Made by a program: the position numbers and the translations under genes
Notes under the pieces: model-generated
What the model was told of the DNA's origin: nothing
The model's database searches: none
The model's input: the letters and a program-made list of their open reading frames with translations, nothing else
Shown here: one piece after another, positions 17,300 to 27,707 of the stretch
Layout of the letters: every line of letters begins with the position of its first letter
Numbering within the stretch: position 1 is the first letter of the stretch
NCBI GenBank assembly: GCA_017164015.1
Contig: CP071065.1
Location: 6,477,501-6,541,500 of the forward strand
DNA length: 64,000 nt
Direction of reading: 5' to 3'
DNA from: Nostoc sp. UHCC 0702
GTDB taxonomy: Bacteria > Cyanobacteriota > Cyanobacteriia > Cyanobacteriales > Nostocaceae

Positions 17300-17477
17300 A
17301 TTTCAACACAGTAATACCGTTTCACTTTAATTTTGATACAAATAGGTAGCTCTTGAGCAGGGGTGCAGAGGTGCAGGAGTGCTTTGGATTTGTATCAGTA
17401 ATTGAGTGAAATGGTATAAGCAGGGTTTTCAGTGGTTAATCTCAAAATAAGTATTCTTCTGGTAGGGAAGCAAGTAA

Positions 17478-18401
17478 TTACGAATTATGAAGCAGTTCTG
17501 GTGTGGGAATTTGTAAAAACTCTCGCACCCGTTGTAGGTAAGTTTGTGCATCTTCCAACATGGGGAAATGTGCTGTATTGGGAATGATAACAAACTCTAC
17601 TTTATCGTTCAGTGCAGCTGCTTGACGACCCATCTCGGCGGGAATAATTTGGTCATATTCTCCCGATATAATCAGAGTTGGCACTGTCAGCTTGGCAAAC
17701 TCTTGTGGCATCACTTCAGATTGTGCCTTACTTACTGAAGTAAAAATTGTACCAAGGGCAGCATCATAATCTGCTTCCAAGAAATCTTGTAAAAAAGCCT
17801 GTCGTTCAGATTTGGGGATGGGGCTATGCAAAAATCTCGCCATAAACATGCGGTCAACAAATGGTATTTTCCCTAACCATTTGGGACGGAATTTCACTAC
17901 GTATCCACCAAATTTATGGAAAGCAGCAAAGGCTTTTTCGTCGTATTCAAAAATGCCGCTACAAGTTAAAATTGCTCGTTCAACTCGTTGAGGATAACGG
18001 TTCAAAAATAAAGTAGCAACCGAAGCACCCATTGAGTGAGCATTAATATAAACACGCTCTTGGTGCAACTCATCTAACAAAGCTGCCAAGTCCTCAGCGT
18101 ATTCCTCTAATTCATAAGTTAACTCTTTGATTGCTGTTGATTCTTCTTGCAAAGACTCAGACTCAACAACAGACTCGCTGGCTTGGACTATGGTAGGTTG
18201 ACCACCAGAACGCCCAAACCCTCGCATATCGTAAAGTAGACAATCAAATTGGTCTAACAAAACATTAGCGGTACTTCTCCAATACCTAGCCGAACCCGCC
18301 CAACCGTGGATGAAAACCATCACTGGCTTTACCAAAGAACTAGATGGTTGTTTCACCCACTCGTAGTAATGCTCAACGCCACGAACGTTAATAAAAGGCA
18401 T
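17478..18401 (-). CDS. Alpha/beta hydrolase
   Basis: A 307-residue alpha/beta-fold hydrolase. Oxyanion region VFIHGWAGSARYW, nucleophile Ser in NAHSMGAS, acid Asp in ISGEYDQIIP, and His in PNTAHFPMLED complete the triad. An acidic insert (about residues 70-95, ESVVESESLQEE) is unusual and may be disordered. Substrate unknown. About 160 bases separate it from clpX, filled with GTCAAAAGTC-type repeats. Confidence 0.88.
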   Translation of the reverse strand: MPFINVRGVEHYYEWVKQPSSSLVKPVMVFIHGWAGSARYWRSTANVLLDQFDCLLYDMRGFGRSGGQPTIVQASESVVESESLQEESTAIKELTYELEEYAEDLAALLDELHQERVYINAHSMGASVATLFLNRYPQRVERAILTCSGIFEYDEKAFAAFHKFGGYVVKFRPKWLGKIPFVDRMFMARFLHSPIPKSERQAFLQDFLEADYDAALGTIFTSVSKAQSEVMPQEFAKLTVPTLIISGEYDQIIPAEMGRQAAALNDKVEFVIIPNTAHFPMLEDAQTYLQRVREFLQIPTPELLHNS

Positions 18402-18404
18402 TTT

Positions 18405-18560
18405 TCAAAAGTCAAAAGTCAAAGGTCAAACGTCAAAAGTCAAAAGTCAAAGGTCAAAAGTCAAAGGTTCATAACTAATGACTAATGACTAATGACCCTT
18501 ACGGGTTCGCCAGTCGCTCATGGGGGAAACCCCCAAGACCGCGCTGGCTCACTAATGACA
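18405..18560. repeat. Tandem GTCAAAAGTC/ACTAATGACT repeats and a GC-rich cassette
   Basis: Several copies of a GTCAAAAGTCAAAGGTCAAA-type unit and of ACTAATGACT, followed by a GGGTTCGCCAGTCGCTCATGG-like cassette. Noncoding repeat DNA between clpX and the hydrolase gene. Confidence 0.75.
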
Positions 18561-18562
18561 AA

Positions 18563-19903
18563 TTACGCTGATTCTGGCTTAGGTAATGAAGATGGGTGTA
18601 CAATCAGTTCAGCTGTAGACCGCTTCTCAACCATCTCCCGCGTGACTGAGCAGCGAGTCACATCCTTGCGGGATGGTAACTCGTACATCACATCCAGCAT
18701 CAGTTCTTCGATAATGCCTCGCAATGCCCTAGCACCAGTTTTACGACGGTAGGCTTCTTGGGCGATCGCTTTTAAGGCATCTGGTTTAAAGTCTAATTGG
18801 ACGTTATCCATCTTCAGCAGTTTTTGGTACTGCTTCACCAAGGCGCTGCGTGGTTGGGTAAGAATCGCCATCAGCGCTTCTTCATCCAGGGGATCTACCA
18901 CCGCCACCATTGGTACCCGTCCAATAAATTCGGGAATCATGCCAAACTTCACTAAGTCATCCGGTTCGAGATGGCGCAAAGTATCAGCAGCCCGTTTTTC
19001 CTTTGATTGTCCTTCTCCCGGTTGAACAAAACCTATTGACTTTTTACCCGCTCTCTGCTCTACCACTTTCTCTAAACCGACAAAAGCACCACCACAGACG
19101 AACAGAATATTGCTGGTGTCAATTTGGATGCAGTCCTGATAAGGATGCTTCCGTCCTCCTTGGGGTGGTACATTAGCGATCGTTCCTTCTAACATTTTCA
19201 GCAAAGCTTGCTGCACGCCTTCACCGGAAACATCGCGTGTAATTGAGGGATTCTCACTCTTGCGGGCAATTTTGTCAATTTCGTCGATGTAGATAATCCC
19301 GCGTTGTGCTTCCTCTACATCCAAATCTGCTACTTGTAACAGTCGCAGTAAGATATTTTCCACATCTTCTCCTACATACCCTGCTTCTGTCAGCGTCGTG
19401 GCGTCCGCAACAGCAAAGGGTACATCCAGGATTTTGGCCAAGGTTTGTGCCAAGAGAGTTTTGCCACAACCTGTAGGCCCAATTAACAGAATATTGGACT
19501 TTTGCAGTTCTACAGCATCATCGGCTCCACCTTTGCCATTACCTTTAGACTGAAGGATTGCCAGCCGCTTGTAGTGATTGTAAACTGCGACTGATAGCAC
19601 CTTCTTCGCTTCATCTTGACCGATGACATGTTCGTCTAGGTACTTCTTAATCTCTCTCGGTTTGGGTATTTGATTAAACGAGAGATTGGCAGAACGGGCA
19701 CGGCGTTTTTGTGGCGGTTCTGCCTTGGGCGCTGGTTGCGAAGCTGCACCGTTTGTGTCGAGTAACTCCTCATCTAGTATTTCATTACACAAGTCTACGC
19801 ATTCATCGCAGATGTAGACTCCCGGCCCTGCGATTAATTTACGCACCTGCTCTTGAGACTTGCCACAAAACGAACATTTCAAATGGGAGTCGTACTTAGA
19901 CAT
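18563..19903 (-). CDS. clpX: ATP-dependent Clp protease ATP-binding subunit ClpX
   Basis: Hexameric AAA+ unfoldase that recognises tagged proteins and feeds them to ClpP. The 446-residue protein has the N-terminal zinc domain (Cys10, Cys13, Cys32, Cys35), Walker A GPTGCGKT (142-149), Walker B IIYIDEIDKI near 205, IGFVQPG near the ClpP-binding loop, and GARALRGIIEELML at the C-terminal AAA lid. Length is normal. The gene follows clpP by only 9 bases, so they are co-transcribed. Confidence 0.97.
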   Translation of the reverse strand: MSKYDSHLKCSFCGKSQEQVRKLIAGPGVYICDECVDLCNEILDEELLDTNGAASQPAPKAEPPQKRRARSANLSFNQIPKPREIKKYLDEHVIGQDEAKKVLSVAVYNHYKRLAILQSKGNGKGGADDAVELQKSNILLIGPTGCGKTLLAQTLAKILDVPFAVADATTLTEAGYVGEDVENILLRLLQVADLDVEEAQRGIIYIDEIDKIARKSENPSITRDVSGEGVQQALLKMLEGTIANVPPQGGRKHPYQDCIQIDTSNILFVCGGAFVGLEKVVEQRAGKKSIGFVQPGEGQSKEKRAADTLRHLEPDDLVKFGMIPEFIGRVPMVAVVDPLDEEALMAILTQPRSALVKQYQKLLKMDNVQLDFKPDALKAIAQEAYRRKTGARALRGIIEELMLDVMYELPSRKDVTRCSVTREMVEKRSTAELIVHPSSLPKPESA

Positions 19904-19912
19904 ACCAGCCTC

Positions 19913-20611
19913 TTATTTCAGAATGGTGACGTTTTCCCCGACGGTGGGAAGATTTTGTCTGGAGATGACTTGATCGATCAAACCGTAATTTTTCGCTTCT
20001 TCTGCGGACATAAAAAAGTCGCGCTCAGTATCTGCTTCAATTCTTTCTAAGGGTTGACCAGTATGATTAGCCAATAACTGATTCAACTTAGCCTTAATGT
20101 AAAGAATTTCCCTTGCTTGAATTTCTATGTCAATAGCTTGACCTTGAGCGCCGCCCAGTGGTTGGTGAATCATGATCCGGGAGTCAGGTAGAGACATGCG
20201 CTTACCTGCTGTTCCTGCTGTGAGCAAAAATGCCCCCATGCTTGCGGCTAATCCAAAGCATATGGTAACAACATCAGGACGGATCTGTTGAATTGTATCA
20301 TAGATTGCCATCCCTGCGTAGACGGAGCCGCCAGGAGAGTTGATGTACAGTTGAATGTCTTTTTCTGAGTCTTCAGCGTCTAGAAATAGCAACTGAGCAA
20401 CAATGGAATTGGCGATCGCATCGTCTATGGGCGTTCCTAAAAATATAATCCGCTCTCGCAGTAAACGGGAGTAGATGTCGAAAGCCCTTTCTCCCATACC
20501 TGACTGTTCTATCACCATCGGCACGATGTTGCTAGGGCCACTCATGTGGGAGTAAATTCCGATTCGACTTAAGTTGTTAATAGGGAAATTTCCCGACTGC
20601 GATGTCAGCAT
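19913..20611 (-). CDS. clpP: ATP-dependent Clp protease proteolytic subunit ClpP
   Basis: Serine protease subunit that forms the ClpXP chamber. The catalytic triad is visible: Ser124 in LAASMGAFLL, His149 in RIMIHQPLGG, Asp198 in DTERDFF. At 232 residues it is longer than typical because of a 30-residue N-terminal extension; a later start at Met23 or Met32 is possible. It lies between tig and clpX in the tig-clpP-clpX order conserved in bacteria. Confidence 0.96.
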   Translation of the reverse strand: MLTSQSGNFPINNLSRIGIYSHMSGPSNIVPMVIEQSGMGERAFDIYSRLLRERIIFLGTPIDDAIANSIVAQLLFLDAEDSEKDIQLYINSPGGSVYAGMAIYDTIQQIRPDVVTICFGLAASMGAFLLTAGTAGKRMSLPDSRIMIHQPLGGAQGQAIDIEIQAREILYIKAKLNQLLANHTGQPLERIEADTERDFFMSAEEAKNYGLIDQVISRQNLPTVGENVTILK

Positions 20612-20885
20612 ACAATCACATTTGAGAATAATTTAGGACAGAGTTTCAGCAGCTAGTGCCGCTTTGTTAACGGATACGATTAGGAGATTGAGGTATGTGT
20701 TAACCATTATGCCTCATTCATATTCAAAGTCGTGTAACACGGGATTAAGCTAAGGCGGTATAGATGTCACAATTTCTTTAAGATTGCGTAAATATTCCGC
20801 CTCAACGATTTATGAGTGCTGAGTAAAAATTTGTAATACTCATAACTCAGCACTCATCATCCAGGATATCTGGCTGCTGGAGTTT

Positions 20886-22373
20886 TTATTCTCCTTGTGT
20901 TGATTCTGTAGTAGCTTCGGTGCTTTGTTCCTCAGTCTGAGGTTCAGTTGTCTGTGAAGGTGCGAGTTCTGCTGCTGTTTCTTCTTCAGCACTCAAAGAA
21001 CCTTCAGCTACAAGTTCTGCTGCTATTTCTTCTTCAGCACTTAAAGAACCTTCAGCTACAAGTTCAACTGATGAGCGTTCTAGGAGCCAATCAACGATTT
21101 TTTCCGTTAACAGTTCATTTTCCACGACTGAGCGCAGTCTTTCTTCATCAACGTCCTGTTCTGTGTACTGCTGCAACAGTTCTGTGGCTCTGGCTTGAAT
21201 TTCTTCGGGTGTGACTGCGATAGACTCGCGTTTACTGACTTCTCTTAATCCCAGTGATCTTTTTAGCCGTTCAACAGCTTCAGGGCGCGATCGCTCGCGT
21301 AACTGGGGAATAATATCTTGGGTAAACAACTTTCTCACATCCAAACCCTGCTGAGAAAGCCGGGCTGCGGTTTGCGTCAGCATCGAGTCCACTTCTTGCT
21401 CAATCAGTGTTTGTGGCAAATCAACTTCTATATGCTTGACTAATTCCGCTAATAATGCTTCCTGCTTATTATTTTTGGTTTTTTCTTCAGCTTCTTTTTG
21501 ATATCGCTCTTCTAAAGATGCCCGTAGTTCATCTAAAGTGTTAAAGTCGCTGACTTCCTGAGCAAAGTCATCATTAAATTCTGGAAGCTCTTTTTCCTTG
21601 AGTTCCTTGAGTGTAACTGTGAACAGTGCTGGTTTTCCAGCCAATTCTTCGTTGGCATAGGGGTCTGGAAACTGAGCCGAAATTTCTTTGGTTTCTCCAG
21701 GATTCATCCCCACCATCCCCAACACAAAACCAGGAATAAACTTATCTTCCTGCAATTCCAGTTGAAAATCAGTTGCTTCGCCTCCAGGAATTGGTGTAGG
21801 TTCGGCTGTTTCGTCCTCACCCTCAGCTTTGGTGATTACACCTTTAAAATCAACTACAGCAACATCACCAATTTGGGCTGCGCGTCCTTCCACAGGAATC
21901 AAGGTCGCCATTTGTTGACGTTCCTTTTCCAGGACATTCTCTACTAGAGTTGGGTCGTACTTGATTTCCTCAGCTTTGACTTGCAAACCAGTGTACTGCG
22001 TTAAATTTACTTCTGGTTCCACATCGACAGCAGCAGAAAAGGTCAGGGCTTTTCCAGGTTCATAATTATTAATCAATTCATCAAACGAAGTCCGCAGTTG
22101 TGGTTGACCAATGGCCTGGATAGCTTCTTGTTTGACTGCTTGTTCAATGCCATCTTGAATTAGTTCTTCCAGTGCTGCTGCCTTGATGCGAGTTACGCCC
22201 AAGCGCTGTAGTAATATCTGCCGAGGTACCTTGCCTTTACGAAACCCAGGAATATTTGTAGTACTAGTTAAGTTTTTAATTACCTGTTCGTAAGTTTGTT
22301 TGGTAAGTTCCGGCGTAATCTCTATTTCCAACCCTATTTGGCTGGCGGGAAGTTTTTCCTGGGTGACTTTCAT
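20886..22373 (-). CDS. tig: Trigger factor, ribosome-associated chaperone
   Basis: Binds at the ribosome exit tunnel and folds nascent chains. The ribosome-binding signature is present near residue 44 (GFRKGKVPRQIL), a PPIase domain follows (DVAVVDFKGVI ... FVLGMVGMNPGE), and then the helical C-terminal domain. At 495 residues it is slightly long because the acidic C-terminus holds a direct repeat, VAEGSLSAEEE(I/T)AAEL twice in tandem, encoded by near-identical 48-base units. It is the first gene of the tig-clpP-clpX group, with a 274-base gap before clpP. Confidence 0.96.
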   Translation of the reverse strand: MKVTQEKLPASQIGLEIEITPELTKQTYEQVIKNLTSTTNIPGFRKGKVPRQILLQRLGVTRIKAAALEELIQDGIEQAVKQEAIQAIGQPQLRTSFDELINNYEPGKALTFSAAVDVEPEVNLTQYTGLQVKAEEIKYDPTLVENVLEKERQQMATLIPVEGRAAQIGDVAVVDFKGVITKAEGEDETAEPTPIPGGEATDFQLELQEDKFIPGFVLGMVGMNPGETKEISAQFPDPYANEELAGKPALFTVTLKELKEKELPEFNDDFAQEVSDFNTLDELRASLEERYQKEAEEKTKNNKQEALLAELVKHIEVDLPQTLIEQEVDSMLTQTAARLSQQGLDVRKLFTQDIIPQLRERSRPEAVERLKRSLGLREVSKRESIAVTPEEIQARATELLQQYTEQDVDEERLRSVVENELLTEKIVDWLLERSSVELVAEGSLSAEEEIAAELVAEGSLSAEEETAAELAPSQTTEPQTEEQSTEATTESTQGE

Positions 22374-23210
22374 GCTTAGTTTCTATATTTCTGGTATTTT
22401 TGACTCCAAGTACACACAAGGCGCGATTGACCGCTTTTGTGGGTTAATGTCTGTTGGCGAGGATAAGAGCTATCCACAAGGCATACTATATAATCCAAAT
22501 CATGGATTGGGTGCCTTTCAGTAGAGATCCAGTTTACTGCCAATGGCAAATGACTGGACACTTTACGGAAATAACTTTACCCATTTGAAGGGATTGGGCA
22601 TTGGTTATTCTCCCTCATCTCCCCCTGCTCCCCTGCTCCCCTGCCCCCCTGCCCCCCTGCTCCCTATTCCCCAATCCCCCAATAAACTGGACTTGTGACT
22701 CACAAGGCTAACACCGTGATATCCTGGTTATCATCCCGCAGATCTTACTGCAATACTTTAACGTTGGGTCTGTCTACCTTGTCTGACTCAGCGTGCCTAT
22801 TGCCTTAGCACATAGCTTAGCTTTATTTGGCGTGCTGTTTTTAGCCCATTGGTTCATAGTATATCCATCTTCCTAGAAAATCACTTTCTCAGGCTTAATA
22901 TTTGTTTACTTTAAAAATCATAGACTTGTACGTAATTAAAGTATAAATATTTCTGTTTTCGACTGAACTGTAGTTTGTTGTATAATGATATGTACTTTTT
23001 TAAAGTTGTAGTAAATTCAAACAGTAGTTATTGTAAATTCCAATAGCACTTAACTGATTGAAGTTCAAGAATAAATGTATCTTGATCAAAAAACTCGACT
23101 ATAGTTAAAAAATCTTTATCTAATGTCTGCTGTAGTTATTTAAATAAATATGGATAGATTGTGAATTACTCTAAAAACTTGCATATAACCTCTTAAAGGA
23201 GGAAGCCCGT
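22374..23210. other. Divergent promoter region between tig and asd, with C-rich repeats
   Basis: No gene seen in 837 bases. 22612-22685 holds a run of CTCCCCTG/CCCCCCTG units followed by CCCAATCCCC, a common intergenic repeat. The rest is AT-rich and should contain the promoters for tig (left) and asd (right). TTAAAGGAGGA ends at about 23203 and is a strong ribosome binding site for asd. Confidence 0.55.
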
Positions 23211-24254
23211 TTGACTAAATCCTATCGTGTAGCTATTTTGGGAGCGACTGGTGCTGTTGGTACAGAGTTGCTTGAATTGCTGGAGCAGCGGAATTTTCCA
23301 GTTTCCGACTTGAAGTTGCTAGCTTCAGAGAAAAGTGTAGGGCGGACGCTGCGCTTTCAAGGGGAAAATTTGCCCATAGAGTCAGTGAGCGATCGCGCCT
23401 TTGAAAATATAGATTTGGTACTAGCCAGTGCAGGTGGTTCCACATCTAAAACATGGGCAGGAGTTGCAGTAAAAAAAGGTGCAGTAGTCATAGATAACTC
23501 TAGTGCCTTTCGGATGAACCCAGAAGTTCCTTTAGTTGTTCCAGAGGTGAATCCACAAGCCGCTGCTAATCACAAAGGGATTATTGCAAATCCCAACTGC
23601 ACAACAATTTTGATGGCCGTAGCAGTCTGGCCGTTGCATCAAGTCAGGCCAGTACAGCGAATTGTGGCCTCAACCTATCAATCTGCCAGTGGTGCCGGTG
23701 CTTTAGCAATGGCAGAAGTAAAAGCTCAGGCCAGTGCCATATTACAAGGACAGCCACCAGTCGCTGAGGTATTGCCTTACCCGTTGGCGTTTAATTTATT
23801 TCCACATAACTCCCCATTGAATGATTTGGGGTACTGTGAAGAAGAAATGAAAATGGTCAACGAAACTCGAAAAATTTTCGGAACGCAAGAGATTAGAATT
23901 ACTGCTACTTGTGTACGGGTTCCCGTACTGCGTGCCCATTCAGAAGCAATTAATCTTGAATTTCAAGAACCTTTTAGTCCAGATGAAGCTAGAGTTATTC
24001 TCAGTCGTTCCCCTGGTGTGAAATTGCTAGAAGATTGGGGAACCAATCATTTTCCCATGCCAATCGAAGCTACAGGTCAAGATGAAGTTTTAGTAGGCAG
24101 AATTCGGCAAGACATTTCTCATCCTTACGGTTTGGAACTGTGGCTTTGTGGAGACCAAATTCGTAAAGGTGCAGCATTGAATGCAGTACAAATTGCCGAA
24201 TTATTGGTAGAGAAAAACCTACTCAAGCCTGCAACAGCATACGTTTCAAGGTAG
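23211..24254 (+). CDS. asd: Aspartate-semialdehyde dehydrogenase
   Basis: Reduces aspartyl phosphate to aspartate semialdehyde, the branch point to lysine/diaminopimelate, threonine and methionine. NADP-binding LGATGAVGTELL at the start, ASAGGSTS, active-site Cys in NPNCTTILMA, and substrate-binding ATCVRVPVLRAHSEA. The 347 residues are full length. It starts at TTG 23211 behind AAGGAGGA. It leads a cluster with dapA, the next enzyme. Confidence 0.96.
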   Translation: MTKSYRVAILGATGAVGTELLELLEQRNFPVSDLKLLASEKSVGRTLRFQGENLPIESVSDRAFENIDLVLASAGGSTSKTWAGVAVKKGAVVIDNSSAFRMNPEVPLVVPEVNPQAAANHKGIIANPNCTTILMAVAVWPLHQVRPVQRIVASTYQSASGAGALAMAEVKAQASAILQGQPPVAEVLPYPLAFNLFPHNSPLNDLGYCEEEMKMVNETRKIFGTQEIRITATCVRVPVLRAHSEAINLEFQEPFSPDEARVILSRSPGVKLLEDWGTNHFPMPIEATGQDEVLVGRIRQDISHPYGLELWLCGDQIRKGAALNAVQIAELLVEKNLLKPATAYVSR

Positions 24255-24372
24255 TTCAGTTGTCAGTGTTCAGTGGTGAGACAGCGCTCTTGGTAGGGAA
24301 GCCCTCCCGCAGGCGACTGCGAACCCGAAGGGTCAGTGGTCAATAAAAATTCACAACTAACAACTGACAAAC
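24255..24372. repeat. Repeat DNA between asd and dapA
   Basis: CAGTTGTCAGTGTTCAGTGG-type units, a GGGAAGCCCTCCCGCAGGCG-type palindromic cassette, and ACAACTAACAACTGAC. Noncoding. Confidence 0.65.
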
Positions 24373-24481
24373 AATAAATAAATGTGCGAATTACGCTTGA
24401 AAGCAGTTGACGAATAGGTTATTACAATTAAAAACCACCAAGACACATAAAACAATTTGGGTAATCAGGAGTGAAAAGAGG

Positions 24482-25366
24482 GTGGGAGAATTTGGCACAG
24501 TTTTAACCGCTATGATTACGCCGTTCAAAACAGACGGTAGTGTCAATTATGATGTAGCGGCAGAACTAGCAGCGTATCTAGTTGAGAACGGCACAGATAC
24601 ATTGGTGGTATGTGGTACAACAGGTGAATCTCCCACGCTGAGTTGGGACGAGGAATACGAGTTGTTTGTTTCAGTATTGCAATCCGTAGGAGGAAAAGCC
24701 AAGGTAATAGCAGGATGTGGTTCTAATTCCACCCTAGAAGCGATCGCTGCTACCCAAAAAGCAGCTAAAATAGGAGTACATGGTTCCTTACAAGTCGTTC
24801 CTTATTACAACAAACCTCCGCAAGCAGGTCTTTATCAACACTTTCAGGCAATAGCGCAAGCCTGTCCTGATTTACCGTTATTGTTATATAATGTGCCAGG
24901 ACGTACTGGTCAAAACCTCAGTCCCGAAACAGTTGCCCGGTTAGCTGAGATTAAGAATATTGTTGGCATAAAAGAAGCTAGTGGAAATTTAGATCAGGCA
25001 AGTGAAATTCGCCGCTTGACACCAAAAGAATTTCACCTTTACGCTGGAGATGATTCTTTAACTTTGCCCTTGTTAGCACTGGGAGCCAAGGGTGTAGTAA
25101 GTGTAGCTTCTCATCTGGTAGGAAACCAACTACAGCAGATGATTCAAGCTTTTAATGCAGGAAAAGTTGAAGTTGCCAGTGAGATTCATCTGCAACTGTT
25201 CCCGCTGTTTAAAGCTTTATTTTTAACTACAAATCCCATTCCAGTTAAAAAAGCATTGAATCTTCAAGGTTGGGAGGTTGGTTCAACTCGTCCGCCGCTA
25301 TACGAAACGGACTCGGAAGTCAGTCAAAAGTTAGAGGCAGTGCTGAACAAACTTGGTTTAATTTAG
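24482..25366 (+). CDS. dapA: 4-hydroxy-tetrahydrodipicolinate synthase
   Basis: Condenses aspartate semialdehyde with pyruvate on the lysine/diaminopimelate path. The 294-residue TIM barrel shows VVCGTTGESPTLS, LLYNVPGRTG, and the Schiff-base Lys in IVGIKEASGNL. I start it at GTG 24482 (VGEFGTVLTAMITPF), because family homology begins there and AGAGG lies just upstream; an in-frame start at 24407 would add 25 unrelated residues. Confidence 0.94.
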   Translation: MGEFGTVLTAMITPFKTDGSVNYDVAAELAAYLVENGTDTLVVCGTTGESPTLSWDEEYELFVSVLQSVGGKAKVIAGCGSNSTLEAIAATQKAAKIGVHGSLQVVPYYNKPPQAGLYQHFQAIAQACPDLPLLLYNVPGRTGQNLSPETVARLAEIKNIVGIKEASGNLDQASEIRRLTPKEFHLYAGDDSLTLPLLALGAKGVVSVASHLVGNQLQQMIQAFNAGKVEVASEIHLQLFPLFKALFLTTNPIPVKKALNLQGWEVGSTRPPLYETDSEVSQKLEAVLNKLGLI

Positions 25367-25647
25367 ATAGCAATTTACCAAAAATTTGCTAGCTAATATC
25401 TGCTAAAAATGTATATCAAAAAAGGGCATAATCTTTGATAAATTTGCACTTAAAACCTGTGTGCTACAAGGATTATAGATATACAATTAAGGCTTCAGTC
25501 TAAAGACCATTTTATTGAACAAACAATTGAACATCTGAATTAAAATTTAACTGCTTTCAGATAGAAAGTCGGTATTGTTTTTCATAAAAAGCTCGCTAAC
25601 TTTCAATTTATTAACACTAAACAACAAAACAACAATCTAAGGAGAAA

Positions 25648-27420
25648 ATGGCTAAAAACGAAGCTAACTCCGCCCTAAAAATTATTCCGTTGGGCGGTTT
25701 GCATGAAATTGGTAAAAATACCTGTGTTTTTGAATACGATGACGAAATTATCCTGTTAGATGCAGGTTTAGCCTTTCCTACAGAGGCGATGCATGGAGTC
25801 AATATTGTCCTGCCAGATACAACTTATCTGCGGGAAAATCGCCACAAAATTAAAGGTATGATCGTTACCCACGGTCATGAAGACCATATCGGTGGCATTG
25901 CTTTTCACCTCAAGCAATTTGATATACCTGTAATTTACGGCCCCAGGCTAGCAATGGCCATGCTAGAGGGTAAATTAGAAGAAGCAGGAGTACGCGATCG
26001 CACAGAATTAAGAAAAGTGCTTCCCCGCGATGTCGTGCGGATTGGTAAATCATTTTTTGTAGAATACATCCGTAACACGCACTCCATAGCTGATAGCTTT
26101 ACTGTTGCCATTCATACTCCTTTGGGTGTGGTAATTCACACAGGAGACTTTAAAATCGACCACACGCCAGTTGATGGTGAAAGGTTTGACCTGCAACGAT
26201 TAGCGGAACATGGTGAACAAGGTGTACTTTGCTTGTTGAGTGATTCTACAAACTCAGAAGTACCAGGATTTACACCTTCAGAACGTTCAGTTTATCCCAA
26301 CTTGGATCGGGTATTCAGCCAAGCTACTGGGCGACTGTTCGTTACCACATTTGCTTCGAGCGTGCATCGCATCAACATGATTTTAGATCTGGCGAAGAAG
26401 CACAACCGTGTGGTGACAGTTGTCGGGCGTTCGATGCTGAATTTGATTGCTCATGCTCGCAATTTGGGTTACATCAAATGTGAAGACAACCTGCTGCAAC
26501 CGTTGCACGCAGTCCGTAACATGCCTGACGAAAAAGTGCTGATTCTCACCACAGGTTCTCAGGGTGAGCCGATGTCAGCAATGACTCGGATAGCCAACAA
26601 AGAACACCCCCACATCAAAATCCGTGAAGGAGACACAGTAGTATTTTCTGCCAACCCGATTCCTGGAAATACAATTGCTGTCGTAACTATCATCGATAAA
26701 TTGATGATTCAAGGGGCAAAAGTGGTCTATGGTCGAGACAAAGGCATTCACGTCTCAGGTCACGGCTGTCAGGAAGACCAAAAGCTGATGATTGCCTTAA
26801 CTCAACCCAAGTTCTTCTTGCCAGTTCACGGTGAACATCGGATGCTGGTGAAGCACTCAGAAACGGCTCAGAGTATGGGCATTCCCGCAGAGAACATGGT
26901 GCTTATTCAGAATGGCGATGTCATAGAATTGACTGAAGATGCCATCCGTGTTGCTGGTAAAGTGCCATCCGGCATAGAACTGGTGGATACTACGAGTTCT
27001 GGGATGGTGAGTGCCAAAGTCTTGCAAGAAAGGCAACGCATGGCTGAAGAAGGTATTGTCACCATCGCCGCTGCTATTGATTGGAATGGCAAACTATTGG
27101 CAAAGCCAGAGATTCATTTGCGGGGTGTAGTCACAAGTGTAGAGCGATCGCTGCTGCAAAAGTGGGTACAACAGCGAATTGAAGAAATTCTTACCGTTCG
27201 CTGGTCAGAATTTACCCAGCCCTCCGAAAGCGAGCAACCAGAGATAGACTGGGGTGGCTTGCAAGGTACTCTAGAACGAGAATTACAGCGTTCCATTCGT
27301 CGAGAACTGCAATGTCAACCATCTGTGACTTTGTTGATGCAAATTCCTGATGAGCCACCTGTGAAAGTTGCTGATGGCAGAAGGCGGCGGACTCGCACTG
27401 CTGCTCAAGTGGCATCATAG
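25648..27420 (+). CDS. rnj: Ribonuclease J
   Basis: A beta-CASP metallo-beta-lactamase nuclease with endo- and 5'-3' exoribonuclease activity, a main mRNA decay enzyme in cyanobacteria. Metal motif THGHEDHIGG near residue 72, VIHTGDFKID, LLSDSTNSE, TTGSQGEP and the beta-CASP SGHGCQED. 590 residues, with a C-terminal part ending in a basic RRRRTRTAAQ. AAGGAGAAA lies just before ATG. asd, dapA and this gene run in the same direction with short repeats between. Confidence 0.94.
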   Translation: MAKNEANSALKIIPLGGLHEIGKNTCVFEYDDEIILLDAGLAFPTEAMHGVNIVLPDTTYLRENRHKIKGMIVTHGHEDHIGGIAFHLKQFDIPVIYGPRLAMAMLEGKLEEAGVRDRTELRKVLPRDVVRIGKSFFVEYIRNTHSIADSFTVAIHTPLGVVIHTGDFKIDHTPVDGERFDLQRLAEHGEQGVLCLLSDSTNSEVPGFTPSERSVYPNLDRVFSQATGRLFVTTFASSVHRINMILDLAKKHNRVVTVVGRSMLNLIAHARNLGYIKCEDNLLQPLHAVRNMPDEKVLILTTGSQGEPMSAMTRIANKEHPHIKIREGDTVVFSANPIPGNTIAVVTIIDKLMIQGAKVVYGRDKGIHVSGHGCQEDQKLMIALTQPKFFLPVHGEHRMLVKHSETAQSMGIPAENMVLIQNGDVIELTEDAIRVAGKVPSGIELVDTTSSGMVSAKVLQERQRMAEEGIVTIAAAIDWNGKLLAKPEIHLRGVVTSVERSLLQKWVQQRIEEILTVRWSEFTQPSESEQPEIDWGGLQGTLERELQRSIRRELQCQPSVTLLMQIPDEPPVKVADGRRRRTRTAAQVAS

Positions 27421-27507
27421 GGGATTTCAGAGAAAAATCTCACGCAAAGGCGCTAAGACGCAAAGTTATTTTTATAGCTTTGCGTCTCAGTATAAAGATG
27501 AAAAAAA

Positions 27508-27620
27508 GTGATAATTCAACTAACTCAAGACCCTTTGGAATATCAGCAGCAAATTAGGGATGAGTGGAGTTGACACAACCTTTAATGATTTTAGATACAA
27601 ATATAGACTTGTAGTTTTTG
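27508..27620 (+). pseudogene. Small remnants: antitoxin-like end and start of a PIN domain
   Basis: GTG 27508 opens a 21-codon frame (VIIQLTQDPLEYQQQIRDEWS) that stops at 27571. A second short frame starts at ATG 27585 with MILDTNIDL and stops. MILDTN is the typical N-terminus of PIN-domain toxins. Together they look like the wreck of a toxin-antitoxin junction, but both pieces are short and the call is weak. Confidence 0.3.
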
Positions 27621-27707
27621 GGCGATCGCTTGCTTTGAAGTGAGAGTGCTTTAGCGAAGCTTACCGTTCACCTCGCGTCTGTAGAGAAGGAAGTCCCTTT
27701 ATTTAAT

